34,385 bases of DNA from Exophiala sp. HKRS030 (GCA_023897205.1 JAHWDD010000054.1:1-34385); one strand, 5' to 3'; positions 10,221-22,716 are shown, numbered from the stretch's first letter. Translations and numbers: made by a program. The notes: generated by a model not told the origin, from the letters alone.

Positions 10221-11180
10221 ATGGCTGACACTACCAAGCGCGAACTAAAACCCGGAGTTTACGCCGCAACCCTTACGTTCTTCGATTCAAAGACTTATGA
10301 TCTTGACGTCGAGACCTTGAAAAAACATGTTACTCGTCTGGCAGATGCAGGCCTGTCTGGGATCATCACACTCGGCTCAAATGGCGAAGCAGCACACTTG
10401 AGCGGCGAGGAGAAGAAACTAGTAACAAAGATCACCGCGGAAGCCTTGGCCAGTTCAGGCCATAAAGACCTACCCATCATCGTCGGATCTTCAGCACAAT
10501 CCGTGAGAGAGACGATTGCTTTATGCCACGATGCCGCAGATGCCGGGGGCTCGCATGTCCTCGTCCTGCCTCCATGTTACTACAAGGCTGGGATGACAGA
10601 GGACGTCATCTACAGCTTCTATATGCAGGTTGCCACTGCATCGCCCTTACCTCTCGTCCTTTATAGCTTCCCAGCAGTGACGGCAGGAATCGAAATGAGC
10701 TCTGACCTTCTAATCCGCATTTCCAAGGGACATCCAAACATCGTCGGTACCAAGTTCACATGCGGCGATACGGGAAAGCTTGCGCGTGTTGCTCGCGCCA
10801 TGGGCGCAATGACCCCTAACGAACAGAAGAATTCTTACTGGGCCGTCGCTGGGCTGGCAGACTTCACACTCCAAGCACTGGTAGTAGGGGGGTCTGGTGT
10901 CATAGCAGGAGGGGCAAATATCCTTCCTAAAACGTGCTGCAAGGTCTTTCAGCTGTTTGAGGAGGGAAAGATTGATGAGGCGATGAAAGTACAATCTCTC
11001 CTGGCTGAGGGAGATTGGCCTCATACCGCTGGAGGTATAGGCGGGACTAAGTCGGTTCTGCAGCAATTCTTCGGCTATGGAGGCGTCCCACGGCCACCGC
11101 TGGGGCCGGTGTCGAGTGAAACTACGTCTGCTTTGTCAACACGCATGCAAGAAGTGATTGATTTCGAGAACGCGTGCTGA
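10221..11180 (+). CDS. DapA/DHDPS-family pyruvate-type aldolase or lyase
   Basis: Single exon of 319 residues. Family signatures are clear: GSNGEAAHLS near residue 52 replaces the GTTGE loop, YSFP carries the catalytic tyrosine equivalent, and the Schiff-base lysine is in GTKFTCGD. Length and motif order fit the class I aldolase family that includes dihydrodipicolinate synthase, 4-hydroxy-2-oxoglutarate aldolase and L-threo-3-deoxy-hexulosonate aldolase. Fungi make lysine through alpha-aminoadipate, so a lysine role is unlikely; cleavage of a 2-oxo-4-hydroxy acid to pyruvate and an aldehyde is the better guess. It shares a promoter with SDR1 and is flanked by the two SDR paralogues. The ATG at 10221 is chosen because the codon 60 bases upstream is GTG. 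It is intronless, as is the lactonase. Confidence 0.88.
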   Translation: MADTTKRELKPGVYAATLTFFDSKTYDLDVETLKKHVTRLADAGLSGIITLGSNGEAAHLSGEEKKLVTKITAEALASSGHKDLPIIVGSSAQSVRETIALCHDAADAGGSHVLVLPPCYYKAGMTEDVIYSFYMQVATASPLPLVLYSFPAVTAGIEMSSDLLIRISKGHPNIVGTKFTCGDTGKLARVARAMGAMTPNEQKNSYWAVAGLADFTLQALVVGGSGVIAGGANILPKTCCKVFQLFEEGKIDEAMKVQSLLAEGDWPHTAGGIGGTKSVLQQFFGYGGVPRPPLGPVSSETTSALSTRMQEVIDFENAC

Positions 11181-11543
11181 GGGGATAAGCATATCTTCGG
11201 GTTAGATAGAGGAATGAGTGAGGATCTCAGAACTAGATTAGCGTGAGATATCTTGCCAATATGTCCTAAGGTGCATGAAATAATATTCATTGCTTTAAGA
11301 TACAGCAGCACCAATCTGATCTTGCAATAATTGTCTGATATCTAGTAATTATGCAGACACACATCATCTCAACGCAAGGGTATTTGGTCTGGGTCGAAAA
11401 GTGACCCATGTGTAGCTACGAACATCGATAACTTCCAGCATCCTGGTCCAAGATAGTTTTGAGAGTGTTGGGCTTATTTCGGAAACACATGACGCATAGG
11501 TGTCCATCACAGAATAAAGTCGCATCACAGCGCTGGGGTTGAT

Positions 11544-11551
11544 ATGTGGGG
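11544..11551 (+). promoter_or_regulatory. ATGTGGGG octamer, copy 5
   Basis: Exact match 207 bases before the SDR2 ATG at 11759. Confidence 0.55.
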
Positions 11552-11573
11552 TTGACACACTCTTGATGGGCGG

Positions 11574-11609
11574 ATGTTCGCCGGCCGTATGTTCGCCGGC
11601 CGTATGAAC
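11574..11609. repeat. 15-base tandem repeat ATGTTCGCCGGCCGT
   Basis: Two perfect copies (11574-11588 and 11589-11603) are followed by a partial third that ends ATGAAC, the inverse of GTTCAT. Each unit contains GCCGGC, so the array has CGG/CCG half-sites at regular spacing. It lies about 155 bases before the SDR2 start. Confidence 0.75.
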
Positions 11610-11758
11610 GCAGAAGTCAAATTAATTTGCCACTTCTGGAGCTGCTTTTGGACATTTTGCGCTTGATAACCCGATCGCTCTATCTCTGGTGTCCGACTTG
11701 CACGAAACAAATCCTGCGTTTTGAGGACTCCCTCAAAACAAAATCACTCAGCCACGAA

Positions 11759-12929
11759 ATGACAACATACAACGTTGAGGATTCAGAGTTTGCTGCATTG
11801 AAAGGAAAAACGATACTGTTGACGGGATGTGCGACGGGCATTGGAAGAGAGACCGCCTATCTTGTACATAGTGAGTCAGTCACCTTGCTTTGTATTTTGG
11901 GTTGTGAAGGCAGAGGGAGCTGCCGTCTTGCCCCAACATCGCCAGACTCAACATGGAATCAACGAGTGCAAGGCAAGAAGACAAGCTGACGGTTCATAGG
12001 GAATGGAGCGAACCTCATTCTTGGAGACTGGCTGGGGACAGAAGGCGAGGCCCTAGCAGCGGAGCTCAAAGAGTGAGTGACCTCGTCCAACCACACACCC
12101 AGCGAGCGCTGAGAAGCTTTTAACCACCCTCTAGGCGAGTTTTATTTCAAAAATGCGACGTCTCGTCATGGTCAGATGTTCTCTCCTTGTTCGAAGCTGG
12201 CTGGCAGAAGTTCAAAGCCTTGGACATCGTGCTCGCAAATGCTGGCATAAATGAGGTTGGAAACCTGCTTGATGAGAGTATCGACCCCCAAACTGGTCTT
12301 TTGGAAGCACCCAAGCTGCAGACGCTGAATGTGAATCTCCTGGGAGTCATGTATACCACCAAATGTGCTGTCCACTACTTTGCAAAACAAACGAACAAAC
12401 AATTTCAGATCGTGGTGACTGGGTCTGCTGCGTGGTAAGAGATACTGAATCTGAACCTCTACTGCAATGTCAAAGCTGATCAAGACTTTTGTACGCAGTT
12501 TCCTCGATACTCCTCCCCTTCATGTTTATGGAGTTTCCAAAGCAGGGGTTATGGGCTTGATGCGGTCTCTGCGAACACAGTTGCCTCGCAACTCCAACGC
12601 CACCATTAACATGGTGGCTCCATGGATGACACGTAACTTTTCAGTCTATCTAGCCAGAACGTCTGACTAACCAGAGTGATCTAGTAACACCAATGCTCAA
12701 GCCCGAATTTCTGGCAGTTTGGGGAGATTTGCCTGCCAACGAGCCCATAGGCGTCGCACGAGCACTTCTGTTACCAGGCATCCGTCCAGACTTGAACGGA
12801 AAATCCTTCTTCGTTGCTGGGCACCAGATTGTAGATTTCGAAGACGGTTTGCGGGAAACGCAGCCTCAGTGGATGGGGGAGGAGCTTAGCAAGCATACCG
12901 ATGAAGGCCAAAGGCGAATTGTTCCTTGA
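11759..12929 (+). CDS. Short-chain dehydrogenase/reductase SDR2
   Basis: Five exons (11759-11870, 12000-12072, 12135-12434, 12499-12632, 12685-12929) give 287 residues. Motifs: TGCATGIG for the cofactor, LANAG, catalytic serine in VTGSAA, and VYGVSK as YxxxK. The C-terminal half repeats the WGDLPANEPIGVARALLLPG block seen in SDR1. Exons 2 and 3 have exactly the lengths of their SDR1 counterparts (73 and 300 bases), and all four intron phases agree, so the two genes arose by duplication. Intron 1 (11871-11999, 129 bases) is longer than usual here. It is likely an NAD(P)-dependent alcohol dehydrogenase of the fungal hydroxyprostaglandin-dehydrogenase-like group. It may act on a second alcohol of the same pathway. 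The C2H2 regulator follows on the same strand. Confidence 0.87.
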
Positions 12930-13745
12930 TTAAGATCAGGACACGAGTTTGGGGCTTCCTAGGTAGTCCTCCTTGCAGGTGAAGGCAGAAGCCACCAAGG
13001 ACGGCCTTGTCGAGAAAGATCATATACCAGCCTTGTCGCAGTCACCGAGCAAAAATATCGCATAGAGAAGCCTGTCGACCTCGATGACCAACCAACTTGA
13101 TCACACTCCTCGCCACGGAAGGCACAGACCAATTAGCCGTCGGGTTGAAACCATTCTGTAGGCAGCATCTAGTGGTGCCCGAATTGAAGAAACACACCAT
13201 AGCCGATTAGTGGCCTGCTTCATGCTGAACTATGCTGATCACCCACTCAAATGATGGAGAAATATAATGTTTTTAATATAAATTTTACTAGTCTTTCCTC
13301 GTTGTGCGTGGAAAAAAATGGCATTACTTATTCTGCCCACCTAAATTTGCCAACTCAGACACCCACTAGGTGAGGCAGGCAGGGCAGCCTAGGGCAGGTA
13401 GCAGCTTGACGACTTTTTACCGGATTAGAATTTCAAATTTCACTCATCTTAGCACTACGCAGTTCAGCTAGCATAATTTTTAATGCTCACTGCGAAACAC
13501 TGCAGGGTGCACGTTCCCCCGCCTGACTCGCCTGTAACACCCGAGTGACGCTCCTTGGCCTCCCCGCTTTCTCCATTTCGCAGCTCGGAGGCCCTAGCCC
13601 TTCGTAGCTCCGGGTTGGGGCAGTTCGAGTCGTAGTGACTAAATGAGAATCAGACTTTTTTGAGACATCGGCAGAGCCTGCGTCAGAGCCATCCCTCTTT
13701 CGCACTGCGTTTACCGCAGCGCAGCGCAGTTTTAGCAACGACGAC
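12930..13745. other. Intergenic region before the C2H2 regulator
   Basis: About 0.8 kb without a recognised gene. There is an AT-rich block near 13260-13320 and a short GGCAG-rich stretch at 13370-13400. No ATGTGGGG octamer or GTGGGG core was seen, so the regulator's own promoter appears to lack the motif found upstream of the structural genes. Confidence 0.45.
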
Positions 13746-16461
13746 ATGGCACCATCCACAATGCCCTTCACGTTCGTTCACGAGACTTCACGATCTGCTG
13801 CCGAAGGCTCACTCCCCGAGGTTCCCTCTAGAGGACGGAGCCATGTATGCGAAGTATGCGATAAACATTTCAAGAGAAGTGAGCACCTTTTGCGACACGT
13901 ACGAGCGCGTAAGAATTCATGACTCATCTCCTCCTTCGATTCAAGAGCTGATATCGAAACAGATCGGCAAGAAAAGCCATTCAGATGCAGATATTGCCCA
14001 AAGGGCTTTGCGAGAAAGTGCGTATTAGCAATTAGCCAAAAGTGAATTTGAAGGCTTACTATAACTCGGTAGAGATCTCTTGACTCGACATGAGAAGACC
14101 TTGCACGCCGCTGAATACAAAGAGCCTGAAAATCACTCCCAGCGAGGCCAACGGAAAAACTCGAAACGTCACTATTCCAATTCCTCTGGCAGTCTCATTA
14201 AACCCCCTCCAAGTGGCGATAAGGAAACAACGCACAATATCGGTGACAGCCAAACAATCGAAATTTCTGTACGGGGAGACCTTGTTGCTGGTTCTTTTCA
14301 TGGACTTAGTCCTACAGGAGACGCTGTGAGCGCAACCAGGGGCCCGTTGAATAATTTCAATCCTCAAACGGCCGTTTCACCCTTTTATTCCGGATTCGAT
14401 ATTGATATAACACCACAACAGCAAACCAGCCTCCTTGACACATCTCTGCCTGTACTTGGCTCCATTCCGCCTAGCAACAACCATGGAACTACGGTTGATC
14501 AAACTCAAGCAGAAGAGCAAAGTATGCCATCGCCGCCCAGATCGTCCAAAGACACTGATGATCAGCTGCAAAGTTTCCCCATGCCGCCAGACCTAGAGAA
14601 CCCTGGCTTTTTCACTATGCTTGATGACTCCCTGTTCGCACAAGTGCTGTTTCCACTGGAGTTGATGGATTTCGAAATCTCTCCACAATCGTTCGAACAC
14701 GATGGTGCCGTCTCAAGCACAAATCTTGATGCTCCATTGAGTACAGGAGAAAACATGCAACAGGACCGCATTAGCACAGATTTCAGCTCAGCGCTCGACC
14801 AAAATACTGGACAGGCTATTCCTCCACCAACTTCCGGCCGGAAAGGCCGCAAGGCGAAGCGGGCAGCGATCGACGATGCTATCAAGGCGATATTACTGGA
14901 TGATCTACGAAACAATTACAGAGTCGCTGATGAGCAATTAAGGAAACTTCCCAGCGCTCGAGTCTTGGATAATTTTCTCTGGAAATTCTTCCAATGCTTC
15001 CAAAGACATCTTCCAATATTCCATGTCCCAACTTTCAGTCCAGCAACAACTGCTGGCCCTTTGCTGTTGGCATTGTGTTCAATCGGAGCGCTTTACAGTC
15101 TCAATCGTAAGCATGGTAGTCTTCTTCGCCTGATCGCAAGCGCTGCCATTAGCTCTGTCAGGCCAGGCAAGTATAGGGGACAACAAGCTCCTTTGGAACC
15201 AATTTGGCAGACACAGTGCAACCTTCTCATCACCTTTGGAGCGATCTTTGGAGGTAGCCTAGGAGATGCAACTGATGGCTTATCGGAACTAGGCTTAGCT
15301 ATACGGCCCTATGCTTTACGCCGTGGAATGCTTTCCACTCAATCACTTGCTGAAAATGTCTCCACGTGGGAGGACTGGATCAACTACGAGTCAGCAAAAA
15401 GGCTCCTTTGCGGCATATACATTGCCAGTAGCCTCAATTCCGCCACATACGACATTTCGCCTGGCTTCTCCGGTTCTCGGGATCTGAATTTTGAGATACC
15501 CATCGAAGAATCCATCTGGGAAGCTGAGACGAGGGAGGAATGGCAACAACTCATGAACATCCAGCAACTCGAGAAGCCCGCAACTATTAATGCTGTGCTG
15601 AATCAAATTGTCTTTGGGAAAGAAACAAGGTATTCAACACAGACCTTTGCTAATATTGGTGCTTTTGCGGCCACGGTGGTCCTGCATGGTGTCAATGTTC
15701 ACATGTACTATTTGGCCCAGAGTATGTCATCTCTTATGGTAGTCAATGTTGAACCAAACCTTGGATCTGCAATGAGGCTCTCACATCATACTCAGACAGA
15801 AGTGGCACTTAGCAGGTGCCGGGAATTTCTCAAGGCATGGCAGCTTGCGCACGATGATTCACAACAAAACCGACACGAGGAGTCCTTGATATTTAATTGC
15901 CAATCACTACTACGACTATCTTATGTCCGAGTCTTTAGCGGTATACAGCAATTCAACCGCACTACGCTTCTGTACGAGGACACTGCTGCTATTCTGATGG
16001 CAGCCAACTCATACGTGACTGCACCTCAGTCTCGCAATGCTTTCTTGACCAAGGCTGTGGAACAGGTCATGTTTTGCTTCACGGTGCCTATCCGGGCCGG
16101 GCACATGACGACCAGGAAGACAGCTGCTTTCACATGGAGCATTGAACACGCTGTTGCTTCGTGGGAATGCAATCTCTTCCTGAGCAAATGGGTTCACACA
16201 GTCGAGATTCAGGAGAGAGATGTACCACTGAGTCAAGAAGAGAAGGCGCTACTTGAGACGCTAAAGGAAGCTTTGCAAGACGCAGACAGTCCCTACGATG
16301 ACCAGATATCACTTGCAGCTCAAGTAACACGGACGTGGGCGTTGTTTATGGATGATGTTTGGGTATGGGAGATCACATTACGCATGGGAAGCGTGTTACG
16401 ACAGGTCGCTGATGTCTACGACCAATCATGGCAGCAGCACCGGATATGTAATCCTCCGTGA
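13746..16461 (+). CDS. C2H2 zinc-finger regulator with fungal-specific TF domain
   Basis: Three exons (13746-13908, 13963-14017, 14073-16461) give 868 residues. Splicing assembles two adjacent fingers: C35-C38-H51-H55 and C63-C66-H79-H84, with linker RQEKPF. The helix residues at -1/3/6 are R-H-R in finger 1 (KRSEHLLRH) and R-L-R in finger 2 (ARKDLLTRH), the same as in yeast ADR1. A polar, low-complexity linker follows, and then the middle homology region of the fungal-specific TF domain from about residue 365 (LDNFLWKFFQCFQRHLPIFH). C2H2 plus this domain is common among pathway-specific fungal regulators. By ADR1 logic it should bind a (G/T)TGG(A/G)G site, and GTGGGG is the core of the octamer repeated upstream of the neighbouring genes. 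The start is one of two in-frame ATGs (13746 and 13761). Confidence 0.88.
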
Positions 16462-16689
16462 CAGTTACTCGATTTAGTTAAATGATTGACGAGCTTCGAA
16501 CTCCATCTCTCAATGCGCAGTTTCTCAGTGCCTGAATCCCCATCTCGGCTTAATCTTTCCTCTCACTCGGGTTTCATCCTTCGATATGTATCCCCCCCTT
16601 AATTACTTCATCTCATACTTGGGGGCCAATTGAGGGCGCGGAGCGGGCACGAGTTCGACAGTGAAAGTCTGTTTGCCTGATGAGCCACA
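16462..16689. other. Spacer between regulator and P450 relic
   Basis: 3' flank of the C2H2 regulator. The minus-strand P450 similarity stops within it, just past the I-helix; no haem-binding region follows. Confidence 0.4.
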
Positions 16690-16953
16690 CATTCTTTGTT
16701 TTCCGACCAGAGTCTGCATGAGGAAATTCAAAGTCGTATCTGAGCCGGCGCCAATGCTTGTGATGCAGACAGAAAATATGTCGTCCTTGTTCATCTTCTT
16801 CGGGTCTTGGTCATATATAGCGAGTAGTTTAGTAAGGAAATCTGCTGGCCAAGTCCTATTCTCCGCCTTAGTTGCTGTGTGATTTCGAAAGCGGGCGTCA
16901 ACTCTCTGAGAAGAGCCCTATATGCGCGATCCCGGAAGCCTTTTGTTACGTTT

Positions 16954-17287
16954 CGCTCCACCTAGGGTGTCACAACACGTAGGGTTTCTTGGCAAGTGGG
17001 AAGTATAGGAGGGACGGTGTCACAAAGAGCGTGTAGTATACTTGAGCGGACTGGTATACTAGAAGCGAAGTGATCACAACCAAAACGTATGGGTATGATC
17101 GTGAACGAAGTTGACTACGTGGTAAAGCTATGTAACGACTGTGTATATATAGTCTACCGCGCTCAGTGGTGCTCAGCCGGAGCACACTGAGCGTCGCTGA
17201 GCACTGACTGCTGTTATGGGAAGGTGCTCAGTAGTGATCAGTTGTCAGCACACTGAGCCAACTGAGCACATCACGTGACGTGGAGCG
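16954..17287. mobile_element. Small insertion in the P450 relic, possible solo LTR or MITE
   Basis: About 330 bases of unrelated DNA separate two P450 pieces. Bases 16968-17270 begin TGTCACAACA and end GAGCACA, i.e. TG...CA ends, with a TATATATA stretch at 17143-17150; this would suit a solo LTR of about 300 bases read on the minus strand. Alternatively, the outer 8-base inverted repeats CGCTCCAC (16954-16961) and GTGGAGCG (17280-17287) suggest a MITE. No target-site duplication is visible for either reading. Confidence 0.4.
17161..17267. repeat. Cluster of GCTCAG/CTGAGC repeats
   Basis: Seven copies of the hexamer GCTCAG or its complement occur in 107 bases: 17161, 17171, 17187, 17197, 17226, 17253 and 17262. 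They form several potential hairpins. They lie at one end of the inserted DNA in the P450 relic. Confidence 0.7.
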
Positions 17288-18241
17288 AGGATGGTGCTCG
17301 CGCCGCCTCGGTCGACCTTCCCTTTCAGCCACAGGCCGACTTGTAACACCTTTGTCGAAGCCTTCTGGTGCACCCGAAATAGCCACTTCTGCCATTCACT
17401 GTATACGCCAACCCGTGCGACGTAGAAAAGGTACTGACGTAAACTTGCCATGATACCTTGGATGTCGTGACATCAAACGCGTAGCATTGAGTCCACTGAG
17501 GTACGTCAATGAGAACATCATTCCTTGCAAAAGTGTGCAACTTTTCCAACAGAATTTTTGTGCAGCTATCGACAAAAGTTTTCAACGAGACCATGTTTGT
17601 CATAGAGTAGGCAGACGCAACCTTGCGCCTAGATGCTGAATGTCGACGGGGGTCATGCTCCGCGAATAAGGTCGGCAGAGTGGATTTCGGGTTTCCGACG
17701 CCTTCGTACCAAGGAGCTTGACATTCGAGCGTCAGCCAGTGAATCAAGTTAATGGACATGGCAAGGTCGGCATGTTCTCAGCTTCGCCGCATAGAGATCA
17801 ATATGAACCGAATTCAGATTCTGGATAAACAAGACTATTGCGATCTGTTGAACCAACCTTGATGAAACTCTTGCGAGCGCCATATAGAATCGCCACGGTT
17901 GCCGGATCATCGATGCTGTATTGTCCAGGCGCAATACGTACTACAGGGTCTTTGTTACGTGGAGACATGTCAGTATTAAATACATTGTCATGAGGCTGAA
18001 GCTTGGCTTCAGCTGGGCATAAAATCTAACCCTGTCTGCAGTGCAAGTCAATCAGACCTTGAGGAAGCGAGCCCCTGTATACCTCATAAAGAAGCCATAA
18101 CCGCGTGACTCTTGCCGCAATCGGACAGGGAATCTTGGAAAGGGGGTCCGCGAAAGTCGTATAGAGACGATGGAGTATGAATATGACGATCACAGCGAAG
18201 CAGACCGTGGTAAAATTTTGAGCCATCGCAAGTAGGGTCAT

Positions 18242-19203
18242 GATTGGCTTTCCGAAAAATCTTGGTATACCGAAACCAAGCTTATTGCATGCATATGAAG
18301 AGGACTCCAATTACATTGTCCGCGGTTCTCATAAGATTGAGATGTCTCCAACTTTAACCTAGGGCTGGGCTGTGGTCGATTTCCTATCCGGCTGATGCCA
18401 ATTCTCCTGCAAACCCTTAATGACGAACTGGGAATGTGGGAAATCCGCCCACCCCACGAATACTGGTCGACCCGGTTCCACAAACAGCCAGTACGCTTTG
18501 GCATGTTGGTATAGTCTTGTCTCTGTGGAGGGTGGATGTTTAGCAACTCAAACTTCTTGCAGCCCTTGCAACAATATCACTACCTGACAGATTAATTTTA
18601 GGGTTGGTGGGGCGAATACTAAGGATATATACACTTGGGAGTTCTAACTTTGCTACTTCGAAGGCACTGTGAGCACATCGCTGAGAGATTAGCACGCCAC
18701 CAGGGGTAATGCTGCTTCGATTGTCAGAACAGTGCCTTGTGCAAAACTGCTGAGGCTTTATGCTGTCCAATGAAGTTGGACATTGGCCTCATTTCAGGGA
18801 CCGTATCTGGTGTTCTTCGCTTTGCTGCGACGATAGTAAAGATATCCAAGCACTTGTGTAACAAAACGCACAGCCCCTGACGAACCAGCAGGCCAAAGGA
18901 AACCGCTCCTGCTAGAAAACATCGGTTACCATAGGGCGTTTTCTCCACATTTCATAAGATCCGAACATGAAATGGGGTCGCTAAAGGCGGGGCTGCTTTT
19001 GCAGGGTGGAGACTCGGAATGGATTGGTTTGTTTGGACTGTCACTGAGGGGTAGTGAGGCTGTCTGGAAAGTGAGCCGTGTTTTGATAATTGTGTATCAA
19101 AAACATGTAAGCTTTTGGAATGGTGAAGGGTAGTTGAATTGACAAGATTGGCTGACAATCTACTATTGAGCGCGAACATCTTCGCTCCTGTCTAATGCCC
19201 GCT
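18242..19203. other. Gene-poor spacer
   Basis: No gene was recognised in nearly 1 kb. A plus-strand open stretch around 18355-18510 contains a protein-like RPPHEYWSTRFHKQPVRF, but it has no start in context and was not assigned. Two GTGGGG cores (18453, 18607) lie here, but no full octamer. Confidence 0.4.
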
Positions 19204-20136
19204 TCATGCCTTGCCTATATTCAGCTCCTTCAAGAATGCTAGCGTGGCATCAATGCATGCATCCGGTGCCTCTGCGAAGATCTCATGGCCTTGTGCCTCA
19301 ATTTCCACAAGTTTTGCTTGCGGCACCTGAGAGGCAACCCAGTGTGATTCAGCCAATGGGGTAGCGGCGCTTTTCGTAGGTGCCAATATCAGGTAGGGAC
19401 ATTTGATGTCCTTGAGAAAAGGCCTGGATGTGAGAGTGGTGAGAAAGATAACATAGCCAGCCAGGCCCTCCCTCGGTGTCTTTCCGGCCTCACTAACAAG
19501 GTATTCTAGGTAGTCAGATTTTACAGGCAACGTCCCAGGGTTCTTTCCAAGTGCTTCATTCCAACCCCTCGTACCAAGTTTCATTACTGCCTCTGGCCAG
19601 GATGGCTCTCCAACCCGAAACATTTCAATTGCCGCAGGTGGCAGCATTGTGGGCGATGAACAAGTGATGAGTGCTAGCGTTCGGTCTGGATATCTGGCCG
19701 CAAACGCATGGCCAACCTCGCCAGATGTGGCCTCACCAAAGAAAACGAGCTTTTCAACCCCAAGCTGATCCAACATATCGACAATTTCTTCAAGCATAGT
19801 ATCGATGTCCCACTTATAGTTGTTCTCATATTCGTTATTTTCCTGGTCGCTCCAAGGGGACAGGCGTTTAGGAAAACTAGACTTTCCATGGCCGCGGTTG
19901 TCGCGGCGTATAACGATGAAGTCGCGAGCGAAGCGTGGAACCCAGTGATACCACACAGAGGCTGTTCGAGCACATCCATGACTGAACATAATCACAGGCT
20001 TTTTGGAGGCAGGCAGCCAGGGATCAGTAAAAGTGTCGAGATAATAATGAGACACTTGTCCGTTTGGGTGAGTCACATAGTAGCCCTCTGGCTGTTCGAA
20101 AGCGCCGCGAAACGGCAGCTTATTGGTTGACGTCAT
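19204..20136 (-). CDS. Alpha/beta-hydrolase fold protein with Ala at the nucleophile elbow
   Basis: Single exon of 310 residues from the ATG at 20136; the open frame continues upstream to 20295, but that extension looks like leader sequence. Fold signatures: the oxyanion strand VIMFSHGCARTASVW, then RRDNRGHGKS, the nucleophile elbow FFGEATSGEVG, a C-terminal cap, and a conserved histidine in EAQGHEIFAEAPD. In most relatives the elbow reads GESTSG, with serine as nucleophile; here the codon is GCC (alanine), one base from serine. Either the enzyme is inactive or specialised, or it belongs to a subfamily that uses this variant. A ring-fission or enol-lactone hydrolase would suit the pathway. 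An exact ATGTGGGG octamer lies 126 bases upstream. Confidence 0.83.
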   Translation of the reverse strand: MTSTNKLPFRGAFEQPEGYYVTHPNGQVSHYYLDTFTDPWLPASKKPVIMFSHGCARTASVWYHWVPRFARDFIVIRRDNRGHGKSSFPKRLSPWSDQENNEYENNYKWDIDTMLEEIVDMLDQLGVEKLVFFGEATSGEVGHAFAARYPDRTLALITCSSPTMLPPAAIEMFRVGEPSWPEAVMKLGTRGWNEALGKNPGTLPVKSDYLEYLVSEAGKTPREGLAGYVIFLTTLTSRPFLKDIKCPYLILAPTKSAATPLAESHWVASQVPQAKLVEIEAQGHEIFAEAPDACIDATLAFLKELNIGKA

Positions 20137-20261
20137 GTTGGTATCTGCTCTCAGGCTTATCGACAGATTTCTAAACAACTCAAGCAAATACGAGGCAGTG
20201 TTCCCGCATTTATAGGTGATCGGGCCCCGGAAAAGAGACGTTGTGGGATGTTGACTTGCGA

Positions 20262-20269
20262 ATGTGGGG
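20262..20269 (+). promoter_or_regulatory. ATGTGGGG octamer, copy 6
   Basis: Exact match 126 bases before the alpha/beta-hydrolase start (20136, minus strand), in the 277-base gap between that gene and the VAO stop codon. Confidence 0.55.
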
Positions 20270-20413
20270 TATGGGTTGTGAGTTGTGCTACCCATACCAG
20301 GAAACTCAAAGAGCCCTTACGTAATCTACGGCACTAACAACACCTGGACGAGACGACCGGAGAATTCCCATTGCTATGTGATATTGAATCTGGCTTACAC
20401 TCACCCACTCCAC

Positions 20414-22716
<2,303 letters not shown>

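Larger units (their letters stand above)
11181..11758. promoter_or_regulatory. Aldolase 3' flank and SDR2 promoter
   Basis: Non-coding. It holds an exact ATGTGGGG octamer (11544-11551) and, 22 bases further on, a 15-base GC-rich tandem repeat (11574-11603). Confidence 0.5.
16690..18241 (-). pseudogene. Broken cytochrome P450 gene
   Basis: The minus strand carries pieces of one P450 in the right order. From 18241: a membrane anchor, then DPLSKIPCPIAARVTRLWLL and YEVYRGSLPQGLIDLH; after an intron, VVRIAPGQYSIDDPATVAIL; then PWYEGVGNPKS to HSASRRKVASAYSM; then IMASLRQYLF and ARVGVYSEWQKWLF in a shifted frame, ending near 17330. After a 0.4-kb interruption, 16905-16690 continues with ADFLTKLLAIYDQDPKK and the I-helix SIGAGSDTTLNFL. 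The K-helix, PERF and haem-cysteine regions are missing. A frame change near 17455, the inserted repeat-rich DNA and the lost 3' end make it non-functional. It is a different P450 family from the intact gene at 4762. It is recognised by family motifs only; no residues are reconstructed. Confidence 0.8.

Noticed and set aside
10221..11180. Lysine biosynthesis role for the DapA-family gene
   Set aside because: Fungi use the alpha-aminoadipate route, and no other dap gene is nearby.
13487..13771. Minus-strand open frame of 94 codons upstream of the C2H2 regulator
   Set aside because: It overlaps the regulator's first exon, has no recognisable motif and looks like a GC-composition artefact.
16968..17273. 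Calling the insertion in the P450 relic a definite solo LTR
   Set aside because: No target-site duplication and no internal retroelement sequence are visible; it is kept only as a possibility beside a MITE.
18355..18510. Plus-strand stretch with RPPHEYWSTRFHKQPVRF as a gene remnant
   Set aside because: It looks protein-like, but I could not assign a family, a start or splice sites.
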